Source: Clostridium sp. DL-VIII
GTDB taxonomy: Bacteria; Bacillota; Clostridia; Clostridiales; Clostridiaceae
Direction: 5' to 3'
Length of the DNA: 64,000 nucleotides
Assembly: GCF_000230835.1 (NCBI RefSeq)
Contig: NZ_CM001240.1
Coordinates: 2,240,501-2,304,500, forward strand
Shown: positions 37,676 to 46,828 of the stretch, piece by piece
Layout: each line of letters begins with the position of its first letter
Position numbering within the stretch: the first letter of the stretch is position 1
Made by a program: the position numbers and the translations under genes
The notes under the pieces: generated by a model
Told to the model about the DNA's origin: nothing
Databases searched by the model: none
What the model saw: only the letters and a program-made list of their open reading frames with translations

Positions 37676-37723
37676 AAGGTAGGCAAAGGTGCTTAAAAAA
37701 AGTAATTTGCCTGCCTTTTTTTT
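37676..37723 (+). terminator. Terminator before the ABC transporter operon
   Basis: Stem AAGGTAGGCAAA / TTTGCCTGCCTT with one G-U pair, an 18-base loop, and a run of eight T. It divides the prd part from the transporter part of the cluster. Confidence 0.8.
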
Positions 37724-37802
37724 ATATCTTATAGTTAAAAAACATAAAACAACTTGCTGATAGGTCAATAAAAAAATTATTAAAATATGGGGAGGAAATA
37801 TT

Positions 37803-38633
37803 ATGAAAAAGAAAATATTAGCTGTTTTGATGTTAGGAGTTATGACATTATCGTTTATGGGATGTGGAAGTTCTGGAAGTGATTCAGCTTCAAAACCAGC
37901 AGATGCTCAAAAAGCATCAACAACCGATTTAGAGGGGTCAATGAAAGATGTTTCAATTAAAATAGGTACTTCGGGGTTATTTGGGCCATTCTCGTATTAT
38001 GATAAAGATGGAAAAACATTAATTGGGTATGATATTGACTTAATCAATGATATCCAGAAAATTCTTGGATTTAAAATTGATGGCGGCGGTCTTCAGGCAA
38101 TGGATTATTCTGCACTTACAACTTCTATTGCAGAAGGAAAGTTAGATGTAGGAGCAGCAGCTTTATGTGCAACAGATGAAAGAAAAGCAGTAATGAAATT
38201 CTCAGATACATACTGTGATTCAGGTCAGAAAGTTATGATCAATAAAAACAATGATGAAGGTATCACAGGTGTAGATTCATTAGCAGGAAAAACAGTAGCA
38301 GTTGAAAAAGGAACAGCGTCACACATTTATGCACAGAAAAATCTAACAAATTCCAAAATTGAAGTTCATGATACTATTACAACAGCTTATGAGTCTTTAG
38401 AACAAAAGAAGGTAGATGCAGTTATTCAGGATGCTCCAGGATGCGCATTCTATATAAAGACAACAAATGGAACAGCATTAGAGACAGTTGGAGATGAGTT
38501 TAATAATGGACAGGCACCATATGCAATTGCGTATAATAATAATTTTAAGTATAAAGATAAGTTCGATGCAGCACTTGCAAAATTAAAAGAAGATGGAACA
38601 TTAGATAAACTTTACGATAAATGGTGCAAATAA
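37803..38633 (+). CDS. Amino acid ABC transporter, substrate-binding lipoprotein
   Basis: A 276-aa extracellular binding protein. A signal peptide with lipobox FMG-C21 is followed by a short Ser/Ala linker and a family 3 solute-binding domain (GLFGPFSYYDKDGKTLIGYD, then AAALCATDERKAVMKFS). Family 3 members bind polar amino acids and opines. In this cluster proline, hydroxyproline or ornithine are the obvious candidates; the ligand is inferred. GGGGAGG precedes the ATG. It begins a five-gene run with permease, ATPase, kinase-like protein and racemase. Confidence 0.9.
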   Translation: MKKKILAVLMLGVMTLSFMGCGSSGSDSASKPADAQKASTTDLEGSMKDVSIKIGTSGLFGPFSYYDKDGKTLIGYDIDLINDIQKILGFKIDGGGLQAMDYSALTTSIAEGKLDVGAAALCATDERKAVMKFSDTYCDSGQKVMINKNNDEGITGVDSLAGKTVAVEKGTASHIYAQKNLTNSKIEVHDTITTAYESLEQKKVDAVIQDAPGCAFYIKTTNGTALETVGDEFNNGQAPYAIAYNNNFKYKDKFDAALAKLKEDGTLDKLYDKWCK

Positions 38634-38676
38634 TTAGATAAGTCTATGCAGCCTAAAGAAAGGACAGGTATAATGT

Positions 38677-39321
38677 ATGAATATACAATTCTATCAAACA
38701 ATTTTACCAATGCTGTTTTCTGGAATTAAAATCACATTTTTCATAGCAGTATTAGGTATTTTATTTGGATTAGTAATTGCTGGTTTTTGCGGTTTCATTT
38801 TACAGTCACAATTAAAAGGTTTAAAGATTATTGCAGAAGTTTATATTTGGATTATTCGTGCTACTCCATTAATGGTGCAAGCTCTCTATGTATATTTTGT
38901 CATTCCTAAATTGACAGGAATAGATTTTGGGGCAACAACAGTTGGAGTTATTGTAATAGCATTAAATTCAGGTGCATTTATGTCAGAAATAATTAAGGGT
39001 GCGCTTCAGAGTGTTGATTTAGGTCAGAAAGAGGCGGCAGTCTCTTTGGGACTTACAAAGATTCAAGTTATGATTCATGTTATTATTCCTCCAGCAACAA
39101 AAATTGCACTTCCAGGGTTGTTTAATCAATTTATTATTTCTGTAAAAGATACAGCGCTTCTATCTGTTATTACAGTAAGTGAAGTAACTCATCAGGCACA
39201 GACGTATGCAGCATTAAGTTTTCAGACAATTCCAACATATACAGTACTAGCAGCATTTTATTTAATTGTTATATCAGTTCTGATTATTATTCAAAAATTT
39301 ATTGAAAAGAAAATGAGGTGA
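38677..39321 (+). CDS. Amino acid ABC transporter, permease
   Basis: A 214-aa His/Glu/Gln/Arg-type permease with about five helices. Family markers are IWIIRATPLMVQALYVYFV near the start and the EAA loop QKEAAVSLGLTKIQVMIHVIIP (residues about 120-141), which contacts the ATPase. An ATG at 38673 in another frame is ignored. It ends eight bases before the ATPase gene. Confidence 0.9.
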   Translation: MNIQFYQTILPMLFSGIKITFFIAVLGILFGLVIAGFCGFILQSQLKGLKIIAEVYIWIIRATPLMVQALYVYFVIPKLTGIDFGATTVGVIVIALNSGAFMSEIIKGALQSVDLGQKEAAVSLGLTKIQVMIHVIIPPATKIALPGLFNQFIISVKDTALLSVITVSEVTHQAQTYAALSFQTIPTYTVLAAFYLIVISVLIIIQKFIEKKMR

Positions 39322-39328
39322 ATAATTA

Positions 39329-40057
39329 ATGATAGAAGTTAAACATTTAAAGAAAAATTTTGGTGATTTAGAAGTTTTACGTGATGTGAATATACACATA
39401 AAGCCTGGGGAAGTAGTATGTGTTATAGGACCATCAGGTTCAGGTAAAAGTACATTTCTGCGCTGCATAAATCAATTGGAAACAGTTACAAGCGGAGAAA
39501 TATTATATAATGGCAAGAATATTATTGATAAATCATATGATATTCGTAAATTTCGAGAAGAAGTTGGAATGGTTTTTCAGAGGTTTAATCTTTTCCCATT
39601 AAAAACAGTACTGCAAAATGTTATGATGGCTCCAATGCTAACTAAACATAAATCAAAGTCTGAAGCAAAGGAACTAGCAATAAAATTACTAAAAAGGGTT
39701 GGACTTGAAGAAAAAGCAGATGTCTATCCACCTACACTTTCTGGTGGGCAGCAGCAGCGTGTGGCTATTGCAAGAGCACTTGCAATGGAGCCACAAGCAC
39801 TATTGTTTGATGAACCAACCTCTGCGTTAGATCCTGAACTGGTTGGAGATGTGTTAAATACAATGAAGGATTTGGCAAAAGATGGCATAACAATGATTGT
39901 TGTAACTCATGAGATGGGCTTTGCCAAAGATGTAGCAGATCGCGTTGTTTTTATGGCAGATGGACTTATTGTAGAAGAAGGCAGACCTTCAGAAGTATTG
40001 GAAAATCCAAAGGAAGAGCGTACGAAATCATTTCTTGCCAGATTCTTAACAGCATAA
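39329..40057 (+). CDS. Amino acid ABC transporter, ATP-binding protein
   Basis: A 242-aa GlnQ-type ATPase: Walker A G34-PSGSGKS-T42, Q-loop FQRFNLFP, signature LSGGQQQR (137-144), Walker [13 protein letters not shown] and switch His in VVTHEMGFA. It energises the permease encoded just upstream. AGGTGAATAATTA serves as a weak ribosome site, and close spacing suggests translational coupling. Confidence 0.93.
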   Translation: MIEVKHLKKNFGDLEVLRDVNIHIKPGEVVCVIGPSGSGKSTFLRCINQLETVTSGEILYNGKNIIDKSYDIRKFREEVGMVFQRFNLFPLKTVLQNVMMAPMLTKHKSKSEAKELAIKLLKRVGLEEKADVYPPTLSGGQQQRVAIARALAMEPQALLFDEPTSALDPELVGDVLNTMKDLAKDGITMIVVTHEMGFAKDVADRVVFMADGLIVEEGRPSEVLENPKEERTKSFLARFLTA

Positions 40058-40070
40058 GGGGGAGAGGTAA

Positions 40071-40676
40071 ATGAGCAAATATGTAATTACAATTACTAGG
40101 CAGTTTGGAAGTTTAGGGCGTCCAATTGCCAAACGTTTATCAGAAATTCTGAATATAGAATACTATGATAGAGATATTGTGGAAGCATCAGCACAGAAAT
40201 TAAATCTTCCAATATCTGTTATAAGTGATCAGGAAGAGAGCAGTTCTGATTTCTTTAAAATGCTGTTTCCCCTTGGAACAGAAAATTTAAGTCAGCAGAA
40301 AAAAATATTTGAGACACAGTCAAAGATCATTCAGGAATTAGCAGATAAGGAAACCTGCATCATTGTAGGAAGATGTTCTGATTATATATTAAGAAATGAA
40401 AAAAATGCATTTCACATATATATTTATGCACCTTTGGATGCTCGTATGAGAAACTGTGTTGATAGTTTGGGAATGAGCACATCAGAAGCAGAAAAGATGA
40501 TTATGAGTGTCGACAAGGCAAGACTGGCATTTCATAAACAGTATGCAAAATATAGTCCTGGAGAACCAACGTCCAAGCATATTCTGGTAAATAGCGCGTT
40601 TCTCGGAGTTGAGGGTACGGCACAATTACTGGCATATGTTGTTAGAAAAAAATTTAGTGAATTAAAAGCCCTTTGA
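40071..40676 (+). CDS. Cytidylate kinase-like family protein
   Basis: A 201-aa protein of the cytidylate-kinase-like group. The N-terminus ITITRQFGSLGRPIAKRLSE replaces the usual P-loop with RQFGSLGR; later VGRCSDYILRNEKN is also typical. These proteins are common in clostridia next to transporters or metabolic clusters; their substrate is not established. GGGGGAGAGG precedes the ATG. It lies between the ATPase and the racemase and is probably co-transcribed with both. Confidence 0.75.
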   Translation: MSKYVITITRQFGSLGRPIAKRLSEILNIEYYDRDIVEASAQKLNLPISVISDQEESSSDFFKMLFPLGTENLSQQKKIFETQSKIIQELADKETCIIVGRCSDYILRNEKNAFHIYIYAPLDARMRNCVDSLGMSTSEAEKMIMSVDKARLAFHKQYAKYSPGEPTSKHILVNSAFLGVEGTAQLLAYVVRKKFSELKAL

Positions 40677-40701
40677 CAAAAGAATATAGGAGGGAATGAA
40701 T

Positions 40702-41748
40702 ATGAAGTTCAATCCAAAAACAATGGACTATAAATATAAATTCAAAACAATAGATTCTCATACCATGGGAGAGTCAACTAGAATTATATATGAAGGTTTT
40801 CCAGAAATTCCGGGTAAAACAATGATGGAGAAAAAGCAGTATTTAGAGAAGCATTATGATAATTGTCGAGAAGCAATTATGCTTGAGCCACGAGGACATA
40901 GAGATATGTTTGGGGCACTTCTTACAGAACCAATCCATGAAGAGGCAGATATAGGAGTAATATTCATGGACAGTGATAATTATTTAAATATGTGTGGGCA
41001 TGGCAGTATTGGGGTGGCTTCTATGGCTGTTGAAACTGGCATTGTTGAAGTAAAAGAACCATATACTGAAGTGGTTTTAGATGCCCCCTCCGGGATAATA
41101 CAAACAAAAGTTAGGGTTATTAACCATAAAGCAGTAAATGTAAGCATTATAAACGTTCCATCATTTTTGTATAAGAGTAATTTGCAAATAGAAGTACCTC
41201 AATATGGAAACATCACATATGATATTTCATTTGGAGGATCATTCTTTGCTTTGGTAGATGCAGATGCTATTGGTCTGAAATTAACAGAGGAGAACATGAA
41301 GGAGATTACAGATCTTGGAATGAAACTAAGAAAGATGATTAATTATACACAGAATATTAAGCATCCATATTTGGACATAACAACTGTGGATTTAGTGGAA
41401 TTTTATACGCATGATTGCAGTGACAAAGCCAGTATGAAGAACTGTGTAATTTTTGGAGGTGCTCAGGCAGACAGATCCCCATGCGGAACAGGAACAAGTG
41501 CTAAGCTTGCAGCACTGTATGCAAAAGGAGAGCTTGAAATTGGAGAAGAATTTGTTTATGAAAGTATTATAGGTTCTTTATTTATGGGAAAAGTGACAAA
41601 AGAAATTGAAATTGACGGAAAAAAGGGAATTATACCACAAATAACTGGAAGCGCATATATCACCGGAATGAATACATGGATATTAGATGATGACGATCCG
41701 CTGGAATTTGGTTTTAGCATTGGTACTAAGGTACAATCAAATAAATAA
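40702..41748 (+). CDS. prdF: Proline racemase
   Basis: A 348-aa PLP-independent racemase. The two catalytic Cys are C98 (NMCGHGSIG) and C261 (DRSPCGTGTSAK), the thiolate pair of proline racemase; the second motif with Cys rather than Thr separates it from dehydratase relatives. It makes D-proline for PrdAB. Hydroxyproline 2-epimerases share both Cys, so substrate rests partly on context. The start at 40702 has GGAGGG seven bases upstream; the ATG at 40696 is too close to it. Last gene of the prd/ABC run. Confidence 0.88.
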   Translation: MKFNPKTMDYKYKFKTIDSHTMGESTRIIYEGFPEIPGKTMMEKKQYLEKHYDNCREAIMLEPRGHRDMFGALLTEPIHEEADIGVIFMDSDNYLNMCGHGSIGVASMAVETGIVEVKEPYTEVVLDAPSGIIQTKVRVINHKAVNVSIINVPSFLYKSNLQIEVPQYGNITYDISFGGSFFALVDADAIGLKLTEENMKEITDLGMKLRKMINYTQNIKHPYLDITTVDLVEFYTHDCSDKASMKNCVIFGGAQADRSPCGTGTSAKLAALYAKGELEIGEEFVYESIIGSLFMGKVTKEIEIDGKKGIIPQITGSAYITGMNTWILDDDDPLEFGFSIGTKVQSNK

Positions 41749-41788
41749 CAAGTCCATTTGCCAGCCTATTTTCCATCATCAAAGGAGG

Positions 41789-41810
41789 TTAAATTGCATG
41801 TGCAATTTAA
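41789..41810. repeat. Perfect palindrome overlapping a small-ORF start
   Basis: TTAAATTGCA-TG-TGCAATTTAA, 22 bp, directly after AAAGGAGG. It could hide the ribosome site or start in a hairpin, or serve as an operator. Confidence 0.5.
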
Positions 41811-41870
41811 CTAAGTTCGAGAAACCAAATACAAGATTTGGACTCTCACTTATAATAGGCCCACTATGAG
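41799..41870 (+). CDS. Possible 23-aa small protein or leader peptide
   Basis: ATG at 41799, ten bases after a strong AAAGGAGG, encodes MCNLTKFEKPNTRFGLSLII plus GPL and a stop. The hydrophobic end could touch membrane. The ribosome site is far better than chance, but no relatives are known to me. The rest of the gap to 42199 holds only a weak hairpin with T-run at 42081-42106. Confidence 0.35.
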
Positions 41871-42199
41871 GGCAATTACTTTCTTGCCTGATGAAAAATA
41901 TCCATGTCAACTTTGGACTTGTTATTTATTTTCATGTGCCTAAGGAGATGAAGAGGGAAGAAAGTATTCAGTAATGAATTTGTAGGCATTACTATGATAA
42001 TAGTAGGAATTGAAATACAGATAAGAGAATCGAAAAAATACAAAAAAAATTATGATTATAAGTAATTAAAATGAAATTTTAGAGTGGGGGAAATCTCACT
42101 CTTTTTAAGAATTTAAGTGAATCTTAGTTGAACTTGAATAGTTGAATAGTAAAGAAAGTTTTAAGATATCGTTATCCAAAAAGAATTGAGGAGTTAATT

Positions 42200-43114
42200 T
42201 TGAAAAATGTATATATAACAAATATTCAAAAATATTCAATACATGATGGGGATGGAATTCGTACTACTATATTTTTTAAAGGCTGCCCTTTACGATGTAG
42301 TTGGTGTCATAATCCTGAGACTCAAAATTATGAGAAGGAAATAATGTACAATAAAGAACAGTGTACAAAATGCAGGCAATGTATTGAAATATGTCCACAA
42401 AAAGCAATACATGTTAAAGAAGAATATATGTTTACAGAAAAAGAAATTTGCAAAGCTTGTGGCACTTGCACTGACTATTGCTTGCAAAATGCTAGAAATA
42501 TAGCTGGAAAACATTACTCTGTCTCAGAGCTTATAAAAGAGGTAGAAAAAGATTATTTATTTTATGAAGAATCAGGAGGTGGAGTTACTTTATCTGGTGG
42601 AGAAGTTATGGCTATGGATATGGAATACGTAGAAAAACTTGTAAAAGAATTTCACAAAAGAGGAATCAGAGTTAATATTGATACTTGTGGCTTTACTTGT
42701 TATGAAAACTTTGAAAAAATTCTAGCGGTTATAGATACATTTTTATATGATTTAAAACTTATAGATAATGAACTTCATAAAAAGTATACAGGAGTAGATA
42801 ATACACTGATTCTGGATAACTTAAAAAAACTTTATAAAGATAAAGCCAAAATTTATATTAGGATTCCTCTCATTGAAGGTGTGAATGCTGAGGAGAAGCA
42901 TATAAGAGATATAATAAAATATTTGCTAAGTAACAATATAAGGCCTCATAGAATTAATCTTTTGCCATATCATAATACGGGAATGAGTAAATATTACAAA
43001 TTACAAAAAATATATGAAGGTGATAACTGGCGTGCTCCAGATCCTAAGAAGATGCAAGAATATAAAAAAGAATTTGAAAAGTATGGATTTATAAATGTTA
43101 TTATAGGAGGTTAA
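42200..43114 (+). CDS. Glycyl radical enzyme activase (radical SAM) for HypD
   Basis: A 304-aa activase. The radical-SAM cluster is C29-x3-C33-x2-C36 (GCPLRCSWCHNPE), followed by an inserted ferredoxin domain with C55/C58/C61/C65 and C84/C87/C90/C94. It uses S-adenosylmethionine to place a glycyl radical on the adjacent enzyme. Start is TTG at 42200 with GAGGAG upstream; the YITNIQKYSIHDGDGIRTT segment is family-typical. It lies three bases before hypD, the usual order. Confidence 0.92.
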   Translation: MKNVYITNIQKYSIHDGDGIRTTIFFKGCPLRCSWCHNPETQNYEKEIMYNKEQCTKCRQCIEICPQKAIHVKEEYMFTEKEICKACGTCTDYCLQNARNIAGKHYSVSELIKEVEKDYLFYEESGGGVTLSGGEVMAMDMEYVEKLVKEFHKRGIRVNIDTCGFTCYENFEKILAVIDTFLYDLKLIDNELHKKYTGVDNTLILDNLKKLYKDKAKIYIRIPLIEGVNAEEKHIRDIIKYLLSNNIRPHRINLLPYHNTGMSKYYKLQKIYEGDNWRAPDPKKMQEYKKEFEKYGFINVIIGG

Positions 43115-43117
43115 ATT

Positions 43118-45490
43118 ATGGAAAGAGGAATGAACGATCGTATTAAAAAACTTAGAAAACAAAGTGTAGATACAGAAGCGCATATATATATGGAAAGAGC
43201 TAAAATTATGACTGAAACATATAAAGAATATGAAGGTACAGTATCTGTACCAGAGCTTCGTGCTATTTGTCTTAAAAATTATTTTTCAAAAAAAACTCTA
43301 TGTATTAATGAAGGTGAACTCATTGTAGGAGAAAAAGGTGATGGTCCTCAAGCAGCTCCAACATTTCCAGAACTTTGCTGTCATACTATAGAAGATATGC
43401 ATGTTATGAATGATAGAGATTTAATTAGCTTTAATGTTAAAGATAAAGATTATGCATATCAAGAAGAAGTTATTATTCCATTTTGGAAAAATCGTTCTAT
43501 TCGTAACTTAATCTTAAGAAATATGAGTAATGAATGGAAAAATGCTTATGAATGCGGTATTTTTACTGAATTTATGGAACAAAGAGGGCCAGGTCATACT
43601 GTGGGTTCTGGAAAAATATATGAAAAAGGATTTTTAGATTACAAAGAAGATATAAAGAAAGCTATAACTGAGTTAGATTTTTTAAATGATGCCGAAGCAT
43701 TAGACAAAAAAAATCAATTATCAGCAATGAGTATAGCATGCGATGCAATTATTATTTTAGGCGAAAGATATGCAAAGCTTGCAAGAGAAGAAGCAGAAAA
43801 AACATCAGATCCTTCATGGAAAGCGGATCTTTTGCAGATTGCAGAAAACTGTGAAGTAGTTCCAGCTCATAAACCAAAAACCTATTGGCAGGCCTTACAG
43901 ATGTATTGGTTTGTGCATCTTGGGGTTACTTCTGAATTAAATCCATGGGATGCATATAGCCCAGGAAGATTAGATCAACATATATATCCTTTCTATGAGA
44001 ATGATATTGAAAAAAATATTTTAAATGATGAAAAGGCAAAAGAACTTTTAGAATGTCTTTGGATAAAATTTAACAACCAGCCTGCTCCACCTAAAGTAGG
44101 GATTACACTAAAAGAGAGCAGTACCTATACAGATTTTGCAAATATTAATACTGGAGGAATAACTCCAGATGGAGAAAATGGTGTAAATCCTGTTAGTTAC
44201 TTGATTTTAGACTGCATGGATGAAATGAAACTTTTGCAGCCAAGTTCAAATGTTCAAATCAGTCGTAAAACTCCACAGAAGTTCTTAAAAAGAGCTTGTG
44301 AAATATCAAGAAAAGGATGGGGACAGCCTGCCTTTTATAATACGGAAGCAATTATTCAGGAATTATTAAATGCTGGGAAAAGTATTGAGGATGCGAGAAC
44401 TGGAGGAACAAGTGGTTGCGTAGAAACAGGAGCTTTTGGAAATGAAGCTTATATTTTAACTGGATATTTTAATCTTCCCAAGATATTTGAACTTACTTTA
44501 AATAATGGATATGACAAGGTAAATGGTAAACAATTGGGTTTAGAACTTGGGTATGCTGAAGATTTTAATACTTATGAAAAACTTTTTGATGCTTACAAGA
44601 GGCAGATTGAATATTTCCTTGATATAAAAATTAAGGGAAGTAATATTATTGAAAAAATATATGCAGATAATATGCCTGTACCGTTTTTGTCTATAATTAC
44701 TAATGACTGTATTAAAAAAGGAAAGGATTATAATGCAGGAGGAGCACGTTATAATACAAATTACATTCAAGGGGTTGGCATAGGAACTATCACAGACAGC
44801 TTGGCATCTGTAAAATATAATGTATTTGATGAAAAAAAATTTACTATGAAAGAGCTCATGAATGCCCTTGAAAATAATTTTGAAGGCTATGAGAGAATAC
44901 TTAATTTAGTTCGTAATAAAACACCGAAATATGGCAATGATGACCCTTATGCAGATTCAATTATGAAAAGTGTTTTTGACTTTTATAGCAAAAGTGTTAC
45001 AGGCAGGCCTAATATGAAAGGTGGAACATATAGAATTAACATGCTTCCAACTACATGTCATGTATATTTTGGAGAAGTAATGATGGCCAGTCCTAATGGT
45101 AGATTTGCTTATAAACCGGTATCAGAGGGGATTTCACCTGAAAAGGGTGCTGATACAAAAGGTCCTACTTCAGTGATAAAGTCAGCATCTAAGATGGATC
45201 ATTTAAGAACAGGGGGAACATTATTAAATCAAAAATTTACTCCTAGTGTTGTAGCAGGGGAAAATGGTTTGGAACAAATGTCAAATCTTATACGTACTTA
45301 TTTTAATATGGATGGACATCATATTCAATTTAATGTTATTGATAGAGAAACTTTGATACAAGCACAAAAAAATCCTGAAGAATATAAAGATTTGATTGTG
45401 AGAGTTGCAGGCTATAGCGATCATTTTAGAAATCTTAGTAAGGCACTACAAGATGAAATAATTGAACGTACAGAACAATCATTTAATTAG
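43118..45490 (+). CDS. hypD: trans-4-hydroxy-L-proline dehydratase, glycyl radical enzyme
   Basis: A 790-aa PFL-like enzyme. By direct count the residues reported for C. difficile HypD all fall at the same numbers: F152, D278, S334, F340, thiyl C434 and E436 (GTSGCVETGAF), Y450, T645 and radical G765 (RVAGYSDHF). This is strong evidence against choline or glycerol dehydratase. The product, pyrroline-5-carboxylate, would be reduced to proline by ProC (not in this window) and then used by the racemase and PrdAB upstream. Start ATG 43118 follows AGGAGG. Confidence 0.95.
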   Translation: MERGMNDRIKKLRKQSVDTEAHIYMERAKIMTETYKEYEGTVSVPELRAICLKNYFSKKTLCINEGELIVGEKGDGPQAAPTFPELCCHTIEDMHVMNDRDLISFNVKDKDYAYQEEVIIPFWKNRSIRNLILRNMSNEWKNAYECGIFTEFMEQRGPGHTVGSGKIYEKGFLDYKEDIKKAITELDFLNDAEALDKKNQLSAMSIACDAIIILGERYAKLAREEAEKTSDPSWKADLLQIAENCEVVPAHKPKTYWQALQMYWFVHLGVTSELNPWDAYSPGRLDQHIYPFYENDIEKNILNDEKAKELLECLWIKFNNQPAPPKVGITLKESSTYTDFANINTGGITPDGENGVNPVSYLILDCMDEMKLLQPSSNVQISRKTPQKFLKRACEISRKGWGQPAFYNTEAIIQELLNAGKSIEDARTGGTSGCVETGAFGNEAYILTGYFNLPKIFELTLNNGYDKVNGKQLGLELGYAEDFNTYEKLFDAYKRQIEYFLDIKIKGSNIIEKIYADNMPVPFLSIITNDCIKKGKDYNAGGARYNTNYIQGVGIGTITDSLASVKYNVFDEKKFTMKELMNALENNFEGYERILNLVRNKTPKYGNDDPYADSIMKSVFDFYSKSVTGRPNMKGGTYRINMLPTTCHVYFGEVMMASPNGRFAYKPVSEGISPEKGADTKGPTSVIKSASKMDHLRTGGTLLNQKFTPSVVAGENGLEQMSNLIRTYFNMDGHHIQFNVIDRETLIQAQKNPEEYKDLIVRVAGYSDHFRNLSKALQDEIIERTEQSFN

Positions 45491-45525
45491 GAACAATTAA
45501 AAAAGAAATAAAACTTATAAGAACT

Positions 45526-45773
45526 ATGGCTAAGAAGAAAAAACTAAAGGAAAAATTGTAGCAGCAGCATGGAGTTTATTTAAAAAGCAAGGATATGAGG
45601 ATACAACCATAGATGAAATTATTGATGAAGCTGATGCTTCAAGAGGTACGTTTTATTACTATTTTAATGGGAAAGATGATCTTTTAAGTTCACTTTCCAT
45701 TTTTTTTGATGATAAATACGAAGAAGTAATGCAGCAAATAGATCTTAAAATTAATAGTTTTGATAAACTTTAA
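45526..45773 (+). pseudogene. TetR-family regulator, frameshifted and truncated
   Basis: ATG at 45526 gives MAKKK, then a one-base shift in the A-run leads to TKGKIVAAAWSLFKKQGYED, then TTIDEIIDEADASRGTFYYYF and GKDDLL: a TetR DNA-binding domain. The frame closes after about 80 codons, so the ligand domain is lost. It directly follows hypD and could once have regulated it. The gap 45774-45908 is empty. Confidence 0.75.
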
Positions 45774-45908
45774 AATTTAAAGTTCATTTAGATCTTAAAA
45801 GAATATATAAAATTTTCAATTATGCTTCTAACTGAAAATTTTACAAAAAAAGTCAAATTTATAAACATAATATTTCTTAATTCTCCTAAAATATTAGTAA
45901 ATGTTATA

Positions 45909-46241
45909 TTAATTACATCTTTTAAATTCCATTTCCAATACTGTATTAACCGTGTGCTTGCCCACATAATCTAAGGAATTGTATTTATCTAATAAAGATT
46001 TCTCTTCTTCAGTTAATTGTGATTTTATGTCAATTTTTTCTTCTTCCCACCCCATTAAGTATGCTGGTGTTGTCTCTAAGATAGCTGCGAGTTTTTCAAT
46101 TTTATCAGAGGGTATATTGGAAATTACACCACTCTCGTATCGTTGAAGAGTTGGCTTACTAACAGATAGTTTATTCGAGACTTCCTCCAATGTGAGGTTC
46201 AAATCTAAGCGTCTTTTTTTTATATTTTCTTTTAATCCCAT
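45909..46241 (-). CDS. CI-like phage repressor (XRE family)
   Basis: A 110-aa repressor: HTH MGLKENIKKRRLDLNLTLEE, VSNKLSVSKPTLQRYESG, then KLAAILETTPAYLMGWEE, the standard lead-in to phage repressor C-terminal domains, which here is short. The start at 46241 has GGGGAAAG nine bases upstream. A promoter TTGCAT-16-TATAAT lies at 46284-46311 on the minus strand. It faces a Cro-like gene, with operators between, as in a lysogeny switch. Confidence 0.85.
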   Translation of the reverse strand: MGLKENIKKRRLDLNLTLEEVSNKLSVSKPTLQRYESGVISNIPSDKIEKLAAILETTPAYLMGWEEEKIDIKSQLTEEEKSLLDKYNSLDYVGKHTVNTVLEMEFKRCN

Positions 46242-46337
46242 AGTTTTTATCTTTCCCCTCATAATTTAATTCAAATTAATTATATTATAACATTTGTTTC
46301 TGTATATGCAACAATTATTTCCTAAAACTTGGAATAA

Positions 46338-46398
46338 GTTACTTGTTAAGTATTGACAGCAATATCCAAATAATGTATTATATTACTTAACAAGTAAC
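46338..46398. promoter_or_regulatory. Divergent switch region: early promoter flanked by two operators
   Basis: TTGACA (46353-46358), 17 bases, TATTAT (46376-46381) form a near-consensus promoter towards the Cro-like gene. It is flanked by exact inverted copies of a 15-mer, GTTACTTGTTAAGTA (46338-46352) and TACTTAACAAGTAAC (46384-46398). Each contains a half-dyad TTACTT-N3-AAGTA. A third site (TTACTTAGAAAGTAA) lies at 46613-46627. Confidence 0.75.
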
Positions 46399-46413
46399 AA
46401 AAGGGGGATTATT

Positions 46414-46608
46414 ATGATACTAGTTAATGAGTTGAAAGGGAAAATAAAATCAAAAGGCTATACTCAAGAAAAACTCGCGAGAGAATTAGGAATTTCTCCA
46501 AAAACTTTATGTACTAAACTAAACAAAGGGATCTTCGGATCTGATGAAATTGAAAATATGATAAGAATATTAGAAATACAAAATCCGATAGAAATTTTTT
46601 TTGCCTAG
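46414..46608 (+). CDS. Cro-like XRE-family protein
   Basis: A 64-aa protein that is a single HTH domain (GKIKSKGYTQEKLARELGIS, PKTLCTKLNKG, ending NPIEIFFA). This length and ending are typical of DUF739/Cro-like phage proteins. AAAGGGGG precedes the ATG. It is transcribed from the promoter at 46353-46381 and probably competes with the divergent repressor for the three operators. Confidence 0.82.
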   Translation: MILVNELKGKIKSKGYTQEKLARELGISPKTLCTKLNKGIFGSDEIENMIRILEIQNPIEIFFA

Positions 46609-46612
46609 TAAG

Positions 46613-46627
46613 TTACTTAGAAAGTAA
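46613..46627. promoter_or_regulatory. Third operator of the phage switch
   Basis: TTACTT-AGA-AAGTAA, a perfect 6-bp dyad matching the two sites around the early promoter, just past the Cro-like stop codon. The following gap up to 46828 has no gene. Confidence 0.55.
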
Positions 46628-46828
46628 AATATATAATTTAAACATAGATAACTAGAGATTAATAACTATTAATCAGCAATGGCTTGAAAATATCTCAAAA
46701 ACACATCAGGAAGTAAGAAGATAATAAATTGAAAAGATAAAAAAATAACTTAAACAAAGGTTTAAATTAATGCATTGTCTATACAGTGTAAAGGTTTAGA
46801 TTAATTATTAAATGAGGTGATTTATAAA

